Part shown: one piece after another, positions 1 through 11,280 of the stretch | Layout: every line of letters begins with the position of its first letter | Position numbering within the stretch: position 1 is the first letter of the stretch | Assembly: GCA_012295275.1 (NCBI GenBank) | Contig: CM022665.1 | Coordinates: forward strand, 40,426,152 to 40,466,151 | Source: Chrysomallon squamiferum | Taxonomy: Eukaryota; Mollusca; Gastropoda; Neomphalida; Peltospiridae | Length of the DNA stretch: 40,000 bases | Direction: 5' to 3' | The notes under the pieces: model-generated | What the model saw: only the letters and a program-made list of their open reading frames with translations | The model's database searches: none | What the model was told of the DNA's origin: nothing | Translations under genes and position numbers: made by a program

Positions 1-574
1 CATTATTTATTTATTTCGATAATTTCTACATATGTAAATAATAAATCAAAAGCAAAAAAAATAAAAAATAATAAATAATAAAAAAGAAAAAAGAAAGAAA
101 GAAAGAAAGAAAAAACAGAAAGCAAAAACGAAAGAAAGAAAGAAAGAAAGGAAAAAAGAAAGAAAGAAAAGGTTTATTTATTTAATTTCGTTTTTATTGT
201 ATATAAATGCGTTTATAAAATAAACGTAACTAAGGAATATTTTTATCTGTTAGATCTTGACCTGTCAATAAAACCGTGGATTAGCAGACTTAAATCTTCT
301 GCCCTTGGAAATACGATCTTAGGATCGTTTGGGATTGACTGCGTTACTACTTATTGGGTTTCCAAAGCAATAACGCACGAAAAGTGGTCTGCTTTACTCA
401 TTTTTTGTCCTAAAAATCGATACTTGACACATTCCATTCATGTGCATCATATTTTTACATTTAACTGCCATGCATAAAGCACAGCGTGTGATAAAATTAA
501 TTTGTTCTGCCAAACAATAGCGATGTACAATAATTTGTGACCACCATGATTTTGACTGGGCGTATGCCTTCCTG
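1..574. other. AT-rich upstream region, no gene seen
   Basis: This stretch lies upstream of the candidate bZIP promoter. It holds an A-rich start, a GAAA-type microsatellite at about 81-170 and then ordinary unique sequence. Short open frames here have no protein character that I recognise, so I make no coding call. Confidence 0.5.
81..170. repeat. (GAAA)n purine-rich microsatellite
   Basis: Interrupted runs of GAAA on the plus strand, with A-rich interruptions. It is simple sequence with no coding signal. Confidence 0.85.
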
Positions 575-640
575 ATTGCGTGACGTAATGATTGACAGGC
601 CTGCTCGTCGTATAAACGAGGTTCGCAGACACGTTAGCAG
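575..640 (+). promoter_or_regulatory. candidate bZIP gene promoter: CRE-type site and TATA box
   Basis: TGACGTAATG at 581-590 contains a CRE/ATF-type site (TGACGTAA). TATAAA follows at 611-616, about 30 bp downstream, which would place transcription start near 640. A purine- and CAG-rich stretch then runs to a consensus 5' splice donor (gag|gtatgt) after position 685. This spacing fits a TATA promoter followed by a short non-coding first exon that splices to 2216. Mammalian ATF3 promoters carry ATF/CRE sites and are self-repressed, so autoregulation is plausible here but not shown. Confidence 0.5.
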
Positions 641-685
641 CAGCCGACAGTTTGCAGCAGAAGTGCAGCAGAGGAAAAGATCGAG
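640..685 (+). other. candidate 5' UTR exon of the bZIP gene
   Basis: A GCAG-rich, fairly GC-rich stretch ends in a donor-like gag|gtatgtc. It lies downstream of the TATA box at 611-616. The nearest credible acceptor before the bZIP start codon is ctattacag, ending at 2215, which would give a 1.5 kb 5' UTR intron. The transcription start and the splice are inferred; no transcript is available. Confidence 0.4.
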
Positions 686-1794
686 GTATGTCAAAAATAG
701 GGTTATTTAAAACATGTTAAGTCTTATATATATAGTTGTTTTTTTGTTGTTGTTTTTTCTATGATCGTAATAGATGCAAAAGCAATGGAATGATTTTGCT
801 TCATTATTTTGATATTTCGTACACAAATTTGCTAAAGACCGATCGATGAATGACCTTTAAAGTTTTCATCTTACTTTTTAAAAGATAATGTGTTATAGGA
901 ATCTATCATTTAGCCTCGTTTTGTTTTATGAATAATGAAAGATGAGATATTCACGTCAGTTTTAAAACTGTATTCGTGATGTACATTTCAAAAATCATAC
1001 AATAACAACAATAAAAGGTTTACTATTAATGATGCAGTTATGACTGGTCCAATTTTGTTTATCTTTTATTAATCTTTTACATACAAACAGACTACTTCTT
1101 CTTTCTCTGGTATATATAACGTATGTTTCTGCTTATTATGAAAACTGTTCAATTTTTTTTTAGATATCAGTGACAGCCAATGACGTAATGAAAAATGTTA
1201 ACATTGGTTTCTGCTGAGGGTGGGGGGTTAAATATTTCGTTCTGCTGCGGGTGGGGGGTTAAATATTTCTTCGTTATTACGATAATATTTTTAATTTGTT
1301 TTAATTTTTAAATTTATTATTATTGTTCTTATTATTATTATTACTATTATTATTTTTTATTATTATTATTATTATCATTATTATGAAAGTTGATAAACAT
1401 TTTCGATTGAGATGTATTTCAAAATTTGTTGGAAAACAAAACACAAGACCAAACGAACAAGGTTTGAGGGTCAACTTTACGCTAAATTATAATCATGTTT
1501 CCTTTTTCTTTTTTCTTTTTCTTTTACGGAAAAACAAAAAACAAAAAAACGAAAGAAATAAAAAAAAAAAATATATGCATAGTAGATATAATTTATAACG
1601 TTCCAATTTTTCAGTGATTGACAGTAAACCATAACTTTTTTGTTATGATACAAATGATTTTTCACCCAGACAGCACGATAATTCCGAACGAATGTCATTG
1701 AAATAACCTAACACATTTCTTTCGTCATCCCATTAAAAGGCCCATCCCTAATATTGATTTTTTTTCTTTAAATAAAACTTATGTAATTCAAAAA

Positions 1795-1829
<35 letters not shown>

Positions 1830-2215
1830 AAAGTAATTGATATAAACTATAATTAATCCAAAGAAATCAATTTTAAAAAACTGAAAAATTAAAATTGAAA
1901 AAAAAAACGTTTTCCCTTAATCTCATGTTCGTAAATTCGTTTCTCGACAGCAGGGATTATAATTATTTGTCGTCTGCGCTTCGAGAGTCTTCCATGTCTG
2001 CACACATGTAAAACGCTGTAAGCAAACGGAAAAGTGATTTCGTACAAAAGGGTACACTTGCATAGAGCAATGGAAGGGAGACTACTCCGACTGTTCCGCA
2101 GACGTTTTCATTTTTTTTTTTTTCATTATTTATTTACTTATTTTGTATTATTTACTTATAAATAATATAATATAATATAATATAATTTATTTTTTCTTTT
2201 CTTTCTCTATTACAG
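686..2215 (+). other. probable 5' UTR intron of the bZIP gene, no coding sequence
   Basis: AT-rich sequence between the candidate donor at 686 and the acceptor at 2215. It contains a second copy of the 10-mer TGACGTAATG at 1181-1190 next to CCAAT, a 31-bp direct repeat at 1210-1271, a TTA-rich tract near 1318-1385 and an (AAAT)n tract near 1790-1830. I see no conserved exon in it. Confidence 0.4.
1210..1271 (+). repeat. two tandem copies of a 31-bp G-rich unit
   Basis: The unit tctgctg(a/c)gggtggggggtt, continuing to aaatatttc, occurs at 1210-1240 and again at 1241-1271 with only a few differences. Each copy carries a run of six G residues. It sits 20 bp downstream of the second CRE-type site in the probable bZIP 5' intron. 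Confidence 0.8.
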
Positions 2216-2259
2216 AATATATTTAATTACCTGAGTTACATTCCGATACTTGCTACAGC

Positions 2260-2596
2260 ATGGAAGCTCTCAACGATATGGATATCACTATTTCTGACAG
2301 TCCATATTATCCACCCGACTCGAGACTGCTGGAAGCCGCCAGGAAGGCTGAGGAGACCAATCAAATCACGCCTATTTTGAAGGAGGAGTTACGTACTCGA
2401 ATCATGCTCAAGAAACTAGAGCGTGGCGAACCTGCAATTAATACACAGGCCGATGAGCCCATTGACTATGAGGTTGGTACATGCTTTAACTTTTTCTTTT
2501 CTTATCATTACTTTTATTATCATTTTTTTTTTTTTTTTTTTTTTAATAAACTGTACTTTAAAAAAAAAAAAATTTTTCAAGATTTTAATTTTAATA

Positions 2597-2640
<44 letters not shown>

Positions 2641-2943
2641 AACTTAATAAATAAACTGAAAAAGAAAAATTTGTAATAATGCAATTTAATAATTGAAACA
2701 AATTCAAGATTAATAATTTAATAAAAATAAAATAATAATAATAATAATAATAATAATAGTAATAATAATAATAGTAATATTTATAATAATAATAATAACA
2801 ATAATTAATTAATAAATAAACTGAAAAAGAATCATAGGATTTCTAATGTTAATATCAGGCACTTTAATTGCAATTTAAACAAACGTACGAATTCTAGAAA
2901 GACTGAGTCTACGAGCCCTGAAACAATCTAATAAAATAAAAAA

Positions 2944-3012
<69 letters not shown>

Positions 3013-3647
3013 AATAAATAAACTGAAAAGTATAACTATAAATAAATGTTGCTTTAAATGTGTAGTAATCCTAATATAGTAGTCCAGGAAAAAGTCACCA
3101 TTTTACTCCCTTAAAATTTTATCCCTACAGTGTTAATATTATTTATTTATTTATTTTGTAGCTTACATCAGAAGAAATAGAAAAAAAAGAGAGAAGACGA
3201 CAGCAGAACAGAGAAGCTGCTAGACGCTATCGCATTCGCAAACGAAAGATTAAGGAGAATGTCATGAAGGTTTGTTCAGTATTATCTTTATAACTTAAAA
3301 CGTACATTGCTTTACTACTACCACAACCACTACAGCCTCATCTAGAATTATTGCTGCACTACTCTACTGCTACTACAACAACATCCTCTATTGCTGCTGC
3401 AGTTATTACTGTTACAACTGTTGTTCGTGTGCTCAGTTATTATAATCAGTACTAATATCATTACAACCTCTTCTAATGGTAGTATAACTACTGGATTTGT
3501 TACTATTACTACTATAATTATTACTATTACTACTAGATTTATTACTATTGCTGCACAAATTATGACTATTACTCCTAGAATTGTTCATATTTTCATATTC
3601 TCCTAGATGTGTTCATATTTTCTGCTGTTTTTGTTGTTTGATCTGGA

Positions 3648-3707
<60 letters not shown>

Positions 3708-3946
3708 TACTACTACTACTATTAATACTGCTATTATTATTATTATTCTTATTATTCTTATTTTAGGAGCTTGAAGAGATGGAATCAAAAAGAGAGAAAC
3801 TTGAAAACGAGGTTGCTGCTTTAAAAAGAGAAAAAATGGAACTCGAGTCCAAGCTGAGAAATCACACCCAGCTATGTTGTTGTCCTTTTGGCCCTGGCCT
3901 GCGTGGCTATTCATCTTTTCTGGAGAGGAGTCAGTCCAGGGTCTAA
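2260..3946 (+). CDS. ATF3/JDP2/Fos-like bZIP transcription factor
   Basis: Three coding exons at 2260-2472, 3162-3269 and 3767-3946 join in phase 0 through GT-AG introns and give 166 residues. The family is a nuclear DNA-binding dimer acting on CRE or AP-1 sites. An N-terminal TPILKEELR segment (about residues 37-45) resembles the ATF3 sequence just before its regulatory region. The basic region (about residues 80-102) includes NREAARRYRIRKR. The zipper in exon 3 has heptad positions M, L, L, L and H, and is followed by HTQLC. That terminal His followed by xxxC matches the HRPxC end of Fos, ATF3 and JDP2 zippers. A Tyr occupies the basic-region position that is Cys or Ser in most AP-1 proteins, as in ATF4/5. 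The start follows an acceptor ending at 2215. ATF3 or JDP2 identity cannot be separated by eye. Confidence 0.88.
2940..3021. repeat. (AAT)n/(AAAT)n microsatellite in bZIP intron 1
   Basis: Uninterrupted AAT repeats lead into AAAT repeats within the 689-bp first coding intron. The same intron also holds T-runs near 2523-2544 and 2600-2636 and a second AAT tract near 2712-2800. Confidence 0.9.
3650..3716. repeat. (ATT)n/(TAC)n microsatellite in bZIP intron 2
   Basis: About 18 ATT units followed by TAC units, ending some 50 bp before the exon 3 acceptor. Open frames reported across it encode only leucine or isoleucine runs and are artefacts. Confidence 0.9.
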
Positions 3947-4127
3947 ATGCTAAACAATGCAAAGGCCAAGTTTTGTAAACTGACAGTCACATCGAACATT
4001 TTGAGATTTTACCAGTATTTACGATTACTGATGTTGTTCAATTTCCTCTTCTTGATTATTATTGTTGTTACACTTATAGTATTATTTGTCTTATTACTTT
4101 CATGATAATTGTTATTCATGATATTAC

Positions 4128-4130
<3 letters not shown>

Positions 4131-4181
<51 letters not shown>

Positions 4182-4201
4182 TTCGTTATTATTATTATTA
4201 T
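4131..4201. repeat. (TTA)n microsatellite
   Basis: More than 15 TTA units with one interruption, in the bZIP 3' flank. Confidence 0.9.
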
Positions 4202-5397
4202 TAGTTTTTGCAGAATTAGTTTGCAATATTATCTTTCACTTCTGTTTATCTTTATCTTTATTTTTCACTTTTTTATTTTCATCTTACTGTTGTTTCTGTT
4301 ATTATAATTATTATTATTAATTCAAGTTAACGCATTAGGGTACGTAATATTATTTAATTATTTATTTCTGGGTGGTATTTACATTTATTATTATTATTAT
4401 TATTAATATTTTTGTGTTTATTTATTTTTTAAGCTTTTTTATTGTTTTTTTTAAAAATTTATTTATTTATTTTATATTTATCTAAAAAAAAAAAAAAAAA
4501 AAATCAAATTGTACAAAATAAAATTCTTTGCATGAATGAAAGAAAATCAAAATATTTACATGCTGCATGATTATTTGTCATAGTTACTTGTTTTTGTTTG
4601 TGAATCACAAACAGTTATGTTTTCATAATAAAACCCAATGATTCAAACCATACTGATTTTATTCTTATTATGTCATAATTTAATATGAGTAGACTGCAAC
4701 ATACAACAGCCTGCAACATACAAAAAAAAAAAAAACCCGAAAAAACAAGCAAGGAATAAAAAAAAATCCAAAACAATAACCCTCTCTTACTAAACATATA
4801 TATATATATATATATATATAGAAGAAAAAAAGGAGGAGAGAGGCGAGAACATATGACAAACCATATATCAGCAGACTGTTAAAATGTCCGTTTGTATCGA
4901 TATCAGTTTAGCTGCGAAAAATCCCACCAAATAAAAAAAAAACAAAAAAAAAACCGAAGTATTATCTACCTGACATTAAGATAATAGATTTGTGATTAGT
5001 TATATTTAATTGTACGACAGTAATCAACAATTTATTTAGAACTATTTATATATTTATTTGACATCTATTTTCTCCGTCTTCATGTATTTCTGTCAGTTAT
5101 AATTATCACTGCAAAGCTGTCTTATGAAATGTAAACTTCTACCCATTTTCTTTTTCTTTCCTTTGTTTTCATTCTAAACAGCAATAAATGTTTTTACAGT
5201 TTTATCTCCAAATTCATTTGTTTCATTGAAAAATGTATCAAAAGTATATATAAAATAAATAAATAAATAATATTAGTTAAAGCAAAAAATCAAGAAGAAA
5301 GCATGCATGGATATCTATAACAACAAAACAAATAAAAATAAATTAAAATAAAATAAAAAATAAAAATTTCTGACGCTGTAAAGAAGGCAGCAAGCAA

Positions 5398-5411
5398 TGT
5401 GTGTGTGTGTG

Positions 5412-5485
<74 letters not shown>
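5398..5485. repeat. (GT)n microsatellite
   Basis: About 44 GT dinucleotides with a single C interruption near 5418. Read on the other strand it gives a spurious His-Thr open frame. Confidence 0.95.
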
Positions 5486-5488
<3 letters not shown>

Positions 5489-6678
5489 AAATAAATAAAA
5501 ACAAAACAAACAAATAAAAAAATAAACATTATAACGCCGTCTAAAAACAAAATAAACAAACAATAAAACCAAAACGACAGCGTACTTTTCAATAACAAAT
5601 TAGTTCAAAGGTCAGTGAGCATTTGATTCGTAGTCGGTTTATTCTTTCTTCGTCAACTTCTGTCGGTTATAAATGTACTGGTAAAACCAGTTTAAAATCG
5701 AATAAATAGATATTTAATATTTAAACTTACTTCTATTTTATTTTATTTTATTTTATTTTATTTTAAACGTAAGTGTGTAGATTACTTTAGTAATTTCATG
5801 GATCATTACCACTCATATATTCTGCAGAAACATTCATGAAAGTGGATTAATTTAATCACTATTGTAATTCTTGTCTTGACAACAGATGTCTCTGAGTAAC
5901 AGTTATAAAGAAAGAGTTATTTTTCTGCGTTCCGGTATCTCATTCACAGAACGGCAGCAGTCGGGGATTTCCGTCAGACCCAAACAACCAATCACAGCTG
6001 AGTTCTGAAGCATCTGGCATTCTTCATGAATGAGTGGATTTCGGATCGATATCGTGACAAATAGGACGCAAATTGTTGTTCGTCTTGCTATTCAAAACTG
6101 AATATATTTTATTCACTAATTAAAACATAATCATCATCACCGGCTATAAAACAACAGGGTAGAGTTCGGTAAAAGGCTCTCCTTAAGAAAAATATTATAT
6201 ATTTCACACCACATTTAACAACTGTTCCCCCTTTTGAGCAATAAATATAATTCATGCAAAAAGGAATCGAATTAGTGCATTTGTGTTATTAAATCAATAT
6301 AATAAAACACTCACATTCATTAAAGAATAATATCTTGTAATGGGGCTATTTATGCGAGGTCTGGGGCAGACATTCTTTAACCTAAAACATGAATTAAAAA
6401 TATTATACGAATTTGTCCAAAATTCGAAATTTCATAAAATACATGAGTTAGAAGTAAAGCTTCGGTGTATAGGAGGAATGTAAGACGTCAGTCGAAACTT
6501 ATTGTGTAGCTTCTGGTTTCAGTTCACATGTCGTCTTTGCTACAAATCCAGTGAGCGTTTTACCCCAAGGGGACCTTTTACCCAAATCTACCCCATTTGT
6601 TAGTACTGGTAGTGACAGTAATGAAAAGAGATCCAATTACAATTGTTATTACTACTACTGGTACTTATACTAAAACGT

Positions 6679-6679
6679 A

Positions 6680-6723
<44 letters not shown>
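6679..6723. repeat. (AAT)n microsatellite
   Basis: About 15 AAT units just downstream of the gene A stop codon, on its transcribed side. Confidence 0.9.
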
Positions 6724-6725
<2 letters not shown>

Positions 6726-6755
6726 GGATAATAAATAAAGAAATAAAAACACTGT

Positions 6756-7058
6756 TTATGGAGAATAACTAAAACCACTTGTGTAACGAAATGATGATTT
6801 TTTTGAATCGATGATAAACACAACTCCAGTGACTGTATACAGCACACCAGCGACCACCTCCAAGTAAAACGACGACAGCAGATTGTTCTGATTGGACGAT
6901 GCGAATATAATCACACCAATAAACGTGAACAAACCTGAAACATTGAAACTTTTTAATACATTAAATTGTTGCAGTTTGTGTTGTTCTCGATGATGATGAT
7001 GATGATGATACTGATGCTGATGTTGTTGTTGTTAATAATGATGATGTTTTGTTCATTA

Positions 7059-7121
<63 letters not shown>

Positions 7122-7141
7122 CAGACTGATAGACTTCATAC

Positions 7142-7220
<79 letters not shown>

Positions 7221-7462
7221 CAAACACTTACAGACACACATATACAAGTACTTACATTTAGACACACAGACATACACATGTACATACAGACAGACAAACA
7301 ACAATTACCTGTGGCAAAATAAGAATTCTGACAGTAATCTTCACGTTTCTATTTGAAAGTGACTCCACAAACACTAAAAAAACCCAGCCAGAGCAAGACC
7401 AGCCAAACCCAGAAGAAAGTCAATGATTACCATAGCAGCTGTAGTTTTACATTTATTTTATT
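6756..7462 (-). pseudogene. decayed claudin-like tetraspan copy (gene A), exons 2 and 3
   Basis: Exon 3 (6756-6934) is open and encodes a TM3/TM4 region beginning LFTFIGVIIF and ending VVFIID plus an extended tail. Exon 2 (7309-7462) aligns base for base at its acceptor with the other paralogues and contains FLLGLAG and VFVESLS. It is 154 nt instead of 153 and cannot be read through: a TAA is the first full codon, about two extra bases in a T-run shift the frame before VFVES, and one base is missing just before the donor. No exon 1 is recognisable between 7463 and 9900. The gap between its exons holds (GA)n tracts. I read it as a relic of the array rather than a working gene. Exon 3 could in principle still be spliced to another exon. 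Confidence 0.72.
7063..7217. repeat. paired (GA)n microsatellites
   Basis: Two uninterrupted GA runs (about 7063-7113 and 7147-7217) are separated by a short unique spacer. They sit between the two recognisable exons of the decayed gene A. On the minus strand they read (TC)n. Confidence 0.95.
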
Positions 7463-8910
7463 CTAAAATTAAAATAAAATAAGTGTCTTTTGGCAGTGAC
7501 AGAGACTAAAGAAAAAAGATCGTGTAACATCTCTTTTTAATACCATTATTCTTTAAAAAAAACTATGTGAGTGTTTGTCTGTGTGAGTGTGTGTGGGTCG
7601 GTGGGGATGTTGGTGTTGGTGGGTGAGCGTGTGTGCGTGCGTCCATTTTTATAAAATGTTATTAAAAGAATATTTTATTATTTTATTATAATTATTATTA
7701 TTTATTTATTTATTTATTTATTATTAATATTATTATTATTATTATTGGTAATATTGTGGTTTTCTTAAAAAGAAAGGAATATATATATGTATATACATAT
7801 ATTCCTCTTTTTTTTTAAAAACATAACAATATTAATAACAATAATAAATAAATAAAACAATAATAAAAAATATGAACAACAAATTAGGCTAGATGACAAT
7901 ATCATTTTATGTAAATAATTTATTATGTCAGATTTCACTGTCAGTTCAAATTAAAATTGTATAAAATCATCTAAACATAGGAACAACCTTTTCCAACCAG
8001 ATAAATATTATACTATGGACGTGATCCACTTAGAACAAGTTAGTACAGTACTTCTTTTTGGAGAGTTTCAGATCCGGAATCATTTGAACAAGTCAAGAGA
8101 CAACTTTTAAAAATATACGTAAACACCACTAAATACATCTCGACATTAAAAAATAATAATATATTTTTTTATTTTTTTTTTTTTAATTGAAAATCTCAGC
8201 CAACATTAAGTATTAATCTGTTCTGGTGTTGGGTGGTATTATTGTTGTTGTTGTTGATGTTATTATAATCATTGGTATTACTATTTTCTGCTTTCTTTTT
8301 CTCACATCGTAATTATACAAAAAACAAACAAAAATCGTTAGTATGCGTACACACACACATACACACACACGTATTGGTGTATGTTGTTGCGGAGTGTGTT
8401 AAATTATCAAGCGGTAATCATTACAACAAATCTGGTAAGGCTGAGTTCATGACGAAAACATTTTTTCCCCGTTTATTAATGTAAGAAATGTCAACACATT
8501 TTAGTATTATATCTTCCAATAAATAAATTTTATATACATAAAGATAACTCCCTGGAAATGCCAGTATAATAATATTTCGATTTAAAGAATATTTCCGGCT
8601 GTCACAAACACAAAACTGTAAAACATTTTTTTCTTTTTCTGCTCTGGATACTCGAGTTATGTCGAAGATCCATTCCTACGGACCAACGTAAGTTAATTTT
8701 CGATGCAAGTCGGAATTACCATAGCGTAGGTCACTTTCCTATTCTAAAACACCCTAACGTCATACGTATACATGAAGAATGAGAATTAGGCCATGGTCTG
8801 ACTTATGTTTGGAAACCATGCACAAGGGTAAAAAGTCACAAAAAAACAAAACAACACAAACACAAAAATGAGAGAGCGGATGTATACGGAGCACGCGGTA
8901 CCCATAGAGC
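7463..8910. other. intergenic stretch, no gene seen
   Basis: AT-rich sequence that should contain exon 1 of copy A if it survived. I looked for the conserved FPTPYW...GLFxxC signature on the minus strand and did not find it. It includes the palindrome at about 7700-7880, otherwise ordinary unique sequence. Confidence 0.5.
7700..7880. repeat. large imperfect AT-rich palindrome
   Basis: The centre is at about 7792/7793, in gtatatac. The left arm holds, reading inward, TAATATTGTGGTTTTC, a run AAAAAGAAAGGAA and an AT stretch. The right arm mirrors it as CCTCTTTTTTTTTAAAAA and CATAACAATATTA. Pairing extends with interruptions into the flanking ATT and AAT tracts. It could be a hairpin-forming element or a miniature inverted-repeat transposon; no target duplication is clear in such simple sequence. 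Confidence 0.6.
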
Positions 8911-8911
8911 G

Positions 8912-8928
8912 TATGCTAGTAGTAGTAC

Positions 8929-8996
<68 letters not shown>

Positions 8997-8997
8997 A

Positions 8998-9071
<74 letters not shown>

Positions 9072-9079
9072 TGTACTAC

Positions 9080-9111
<32 letters not shown>

Positions 9112-9130
9112 ATAGTAGTAGTAGTAATAA
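8912..9130. repeat. (GTA)n microsatellite, left edge of duplicated block
   Basis: Long interrupted GTA repeats end in GTAGTAATAATAATATTG. A very similar tract ends the interval 10800-10965. Both immediately precede the two copies of the duplicated segment. Confidence 0.92.
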
Positions 9131-9964
9131 TAATATTGTTGTTGTTGATGTTTGTTTTTCTTATCAGCTACCGATAATTTTGTAAGTAAACTTTCTTGAT
9201 AAGCAGGACCGCATATACCACAGATTTTTGAATACAGGTCACGTGTTTAACTGGGAACAGAAATTTACAAATATACAATAAGTAATATTATTACTAGTAA
9301 TATTCATAGAAATAGTACCAATAGCAATAGTAGTAGTTGTAGAAATAGTGGTCGTAGTAGTGATAGTGGTGGTCGTTGTCCTGGACGAGGTAGCAGTAGT
9401 AGTAGTAGTAATAATAGTATTAGTAGTAGTAGTAGTTGTAGAAATAGTAGTAGTAGCAGTAGCAGTAGTAGTAGTAATAGTAACAGAGTGCTAATAGTAA
9501 GTGTAGTAGTAGTAGTAGCAGCAGTAGTAGTGGTGGTTGTTGCTGTGTTGTCGTTGTTGCTCCCGTAGATCCCCTAGCAAAATGGGAAATGCTTAACAAC
9601 AGAAAAACAGATTAACAGATTGACTCAATTTTTATTCAGTGTGATGTTTTTACGGTAGAACTTGATTTATAAACATAGGTATATTAACAACTGTGCGTCT
9701 TTCCATCTCGACATGTTTTTATGCTAACGTCAAACGTGTCATGTAAAATAAATATTTGTGCGTGCTGTTCCGTATGCGTTACCATTTGTGCATGTGTCTA
9801 TCCAGGTACATATATATATGTATATTTTTTTTATTATTATTTTTTTTTTTTTTTTTCTCATGGAGAAATTTAAAAACAACAAACAACAACAAACATAAAT
9901 CCACCTCCGAAACAATATGTTCACATAATTTGTCTCAGTTTTCTTGACTACCTTGTCTCTTTTA

Positions 9965-10110
9965 TTATTTGTCGTTTATTGCACTGATAAGCAACACAAG
10001 AGATGTGCTTATAAACAGCAGTCCACTGATGATTTCTATGAAGAAAGACCAGCCTAAATTAGCGTCATATTTTACTCCATACAGGATAACTCCAGTCATC
10101 ACAAGAACAG
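9965..10110 (-). CDS. second (distal) copy of the gene B last exon
   Basis: This 146-nt exon has an intact acceptor (ttttcag|CTG), an open frame and a TAA stop, and encodes the same C-terminal 48 residues as the proximal copy at 11821-11966. The only coding difference I see is a synonymous ATC/ATA change. It could be an alternative terminal exon with its own 3' end, or an unused duplicate. Because the encoded peptide is identical, use of either exon would give the same protein but different 3' UTRs. Confidence 0.75.
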
Positions 10111-10799
10111 CTGAAAATATACAGAAAAAAAAAAAAAAAAAAAAAAAACTCACATAGTTATCATTAATCTGTGGTAAAATACAGATCATACAGTGACCAT
10201 ACATTAAATGTAGTAATACATACGTCTTAATACAGCTCTGTGCAAAATCTGTATTATGTTCATTAAAATATAGTCACATAGGTGAGTATATAATGTATAA
10301 CCTAGGCATTTCAAGTGTTGTTGGGTTTGGTTTAATTTGTTTTTACTATTTATTTATTTGTTTGTTTGTTTGTTTTAATTTCATTTTTATTATTTTTTGC
10401 TCTTTTTCTTATTGCTGTTGTTTACTTGAAACCAACTTGTGTTAATAATAAAGTATAATTTTATCTCAGTACTAATAGTCATGACAGTAGTATTAATTGT
10501 AGTAGTGGTAGTAGTAGTAATAGTACTAGTAGTAGTTGAAGTAGCAATGGTAGTAATAGTGATAATAGTAGTAATAATAGTAACAATGGTAGTAGTAATT
10601 ATAGCAGCAGTAGTATTGGATAGTATATTAGCTTCACAAGTATTTAAAGTAAAAGTAATGGCAGTAACAGTACTAAAGTGATAGACAAAGTGGTAATAGT
10701 ACTAGTAATGATAGCGGAATGATGATAATAGAAGCAGTAGTACTGGTGAAGGTGGTGGTTCTAGTAGTATTAGTAATAATAATAGGAGGAGTAGTAATA

Positions 10800-10806
10800 G
10801 AAGTAA

Positions 10807-10841
<35 letters not shown>

Positions 10842-10887
10842 ATAGTAGTAATAGTAGTAGTAGTAGTAGTAGTAGTAGTTGTTGTAC

Positions 10888-10931
<44 letters not shown>

Positions 10932-10965
10932 ATAGTAGTAGTAGTAGTAATAATAATACTGTTGT
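10800..10965. repeat. (GTA)n microsatellite between the duplicated units
   Basis: Interrupted GTA repeats form the junction between the two copies of the segmental duplication. Reported valine-rich open frames across it are artefacts of the repeat. Confidence 0.92.
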
Positions 10966-11237
10966 TGTTGATGTTTGTTTTTCTTATCAGCTACCGATAA
11001 TTTTGTAAGCAAACTTTCTTGATAAGCAGGACCGCATATACCACAGATTTTTGAATACAGGTCACGTGTTTAACTGGGAACAGAAATTTACAAATATACA
11101 ACAAGTAATATTATTAGTAGTAATATTATTACTAGTAATATTCATAGAAATAGTACCAATAGCAATAGTAGTAGTTGTAGAAGTAGTAGTCGTAGTAGTG
11201 ATAGTGGTGGTTGGTTTCCTGGACGAGGTAGCAGTAG

Positions 11238-11239
11238 CT

Positions 11240-11280
<41 letters not shown>

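Larger units (their letters stand above)
3947..6755. other. bZIP 3' UTR and intergenic region, no further gene seen
   Basis: Begins with the bZIP 3' UTR; an AATAAA lies at 4517-4522. Then come (TTA)n at about 4131-4200, (AT)n at 4797-4820, (GT)n at 5398-5485 and less repetitive sequence from about 5580 to 6620. That last part includes a kappaB-like GGGGATTTCC at 5963-5972 and an AGACGTCA at 6483-6490. No open frame here looks like a protein. Confidence 0.55.

Noticed and set aside
6966-7304. Arg-Glu and Ser-Leu repeat proteins on both strands
   Set aside because: They are produced by (GA)n and its complement.
8868-9185. Long valine/serine-rich open frame over the (GTA)n tract
   Set aside because: It is a translation of a trinucleotide repeat with no stop codon in that frame; neighbouring repeats give the same kind of frame.
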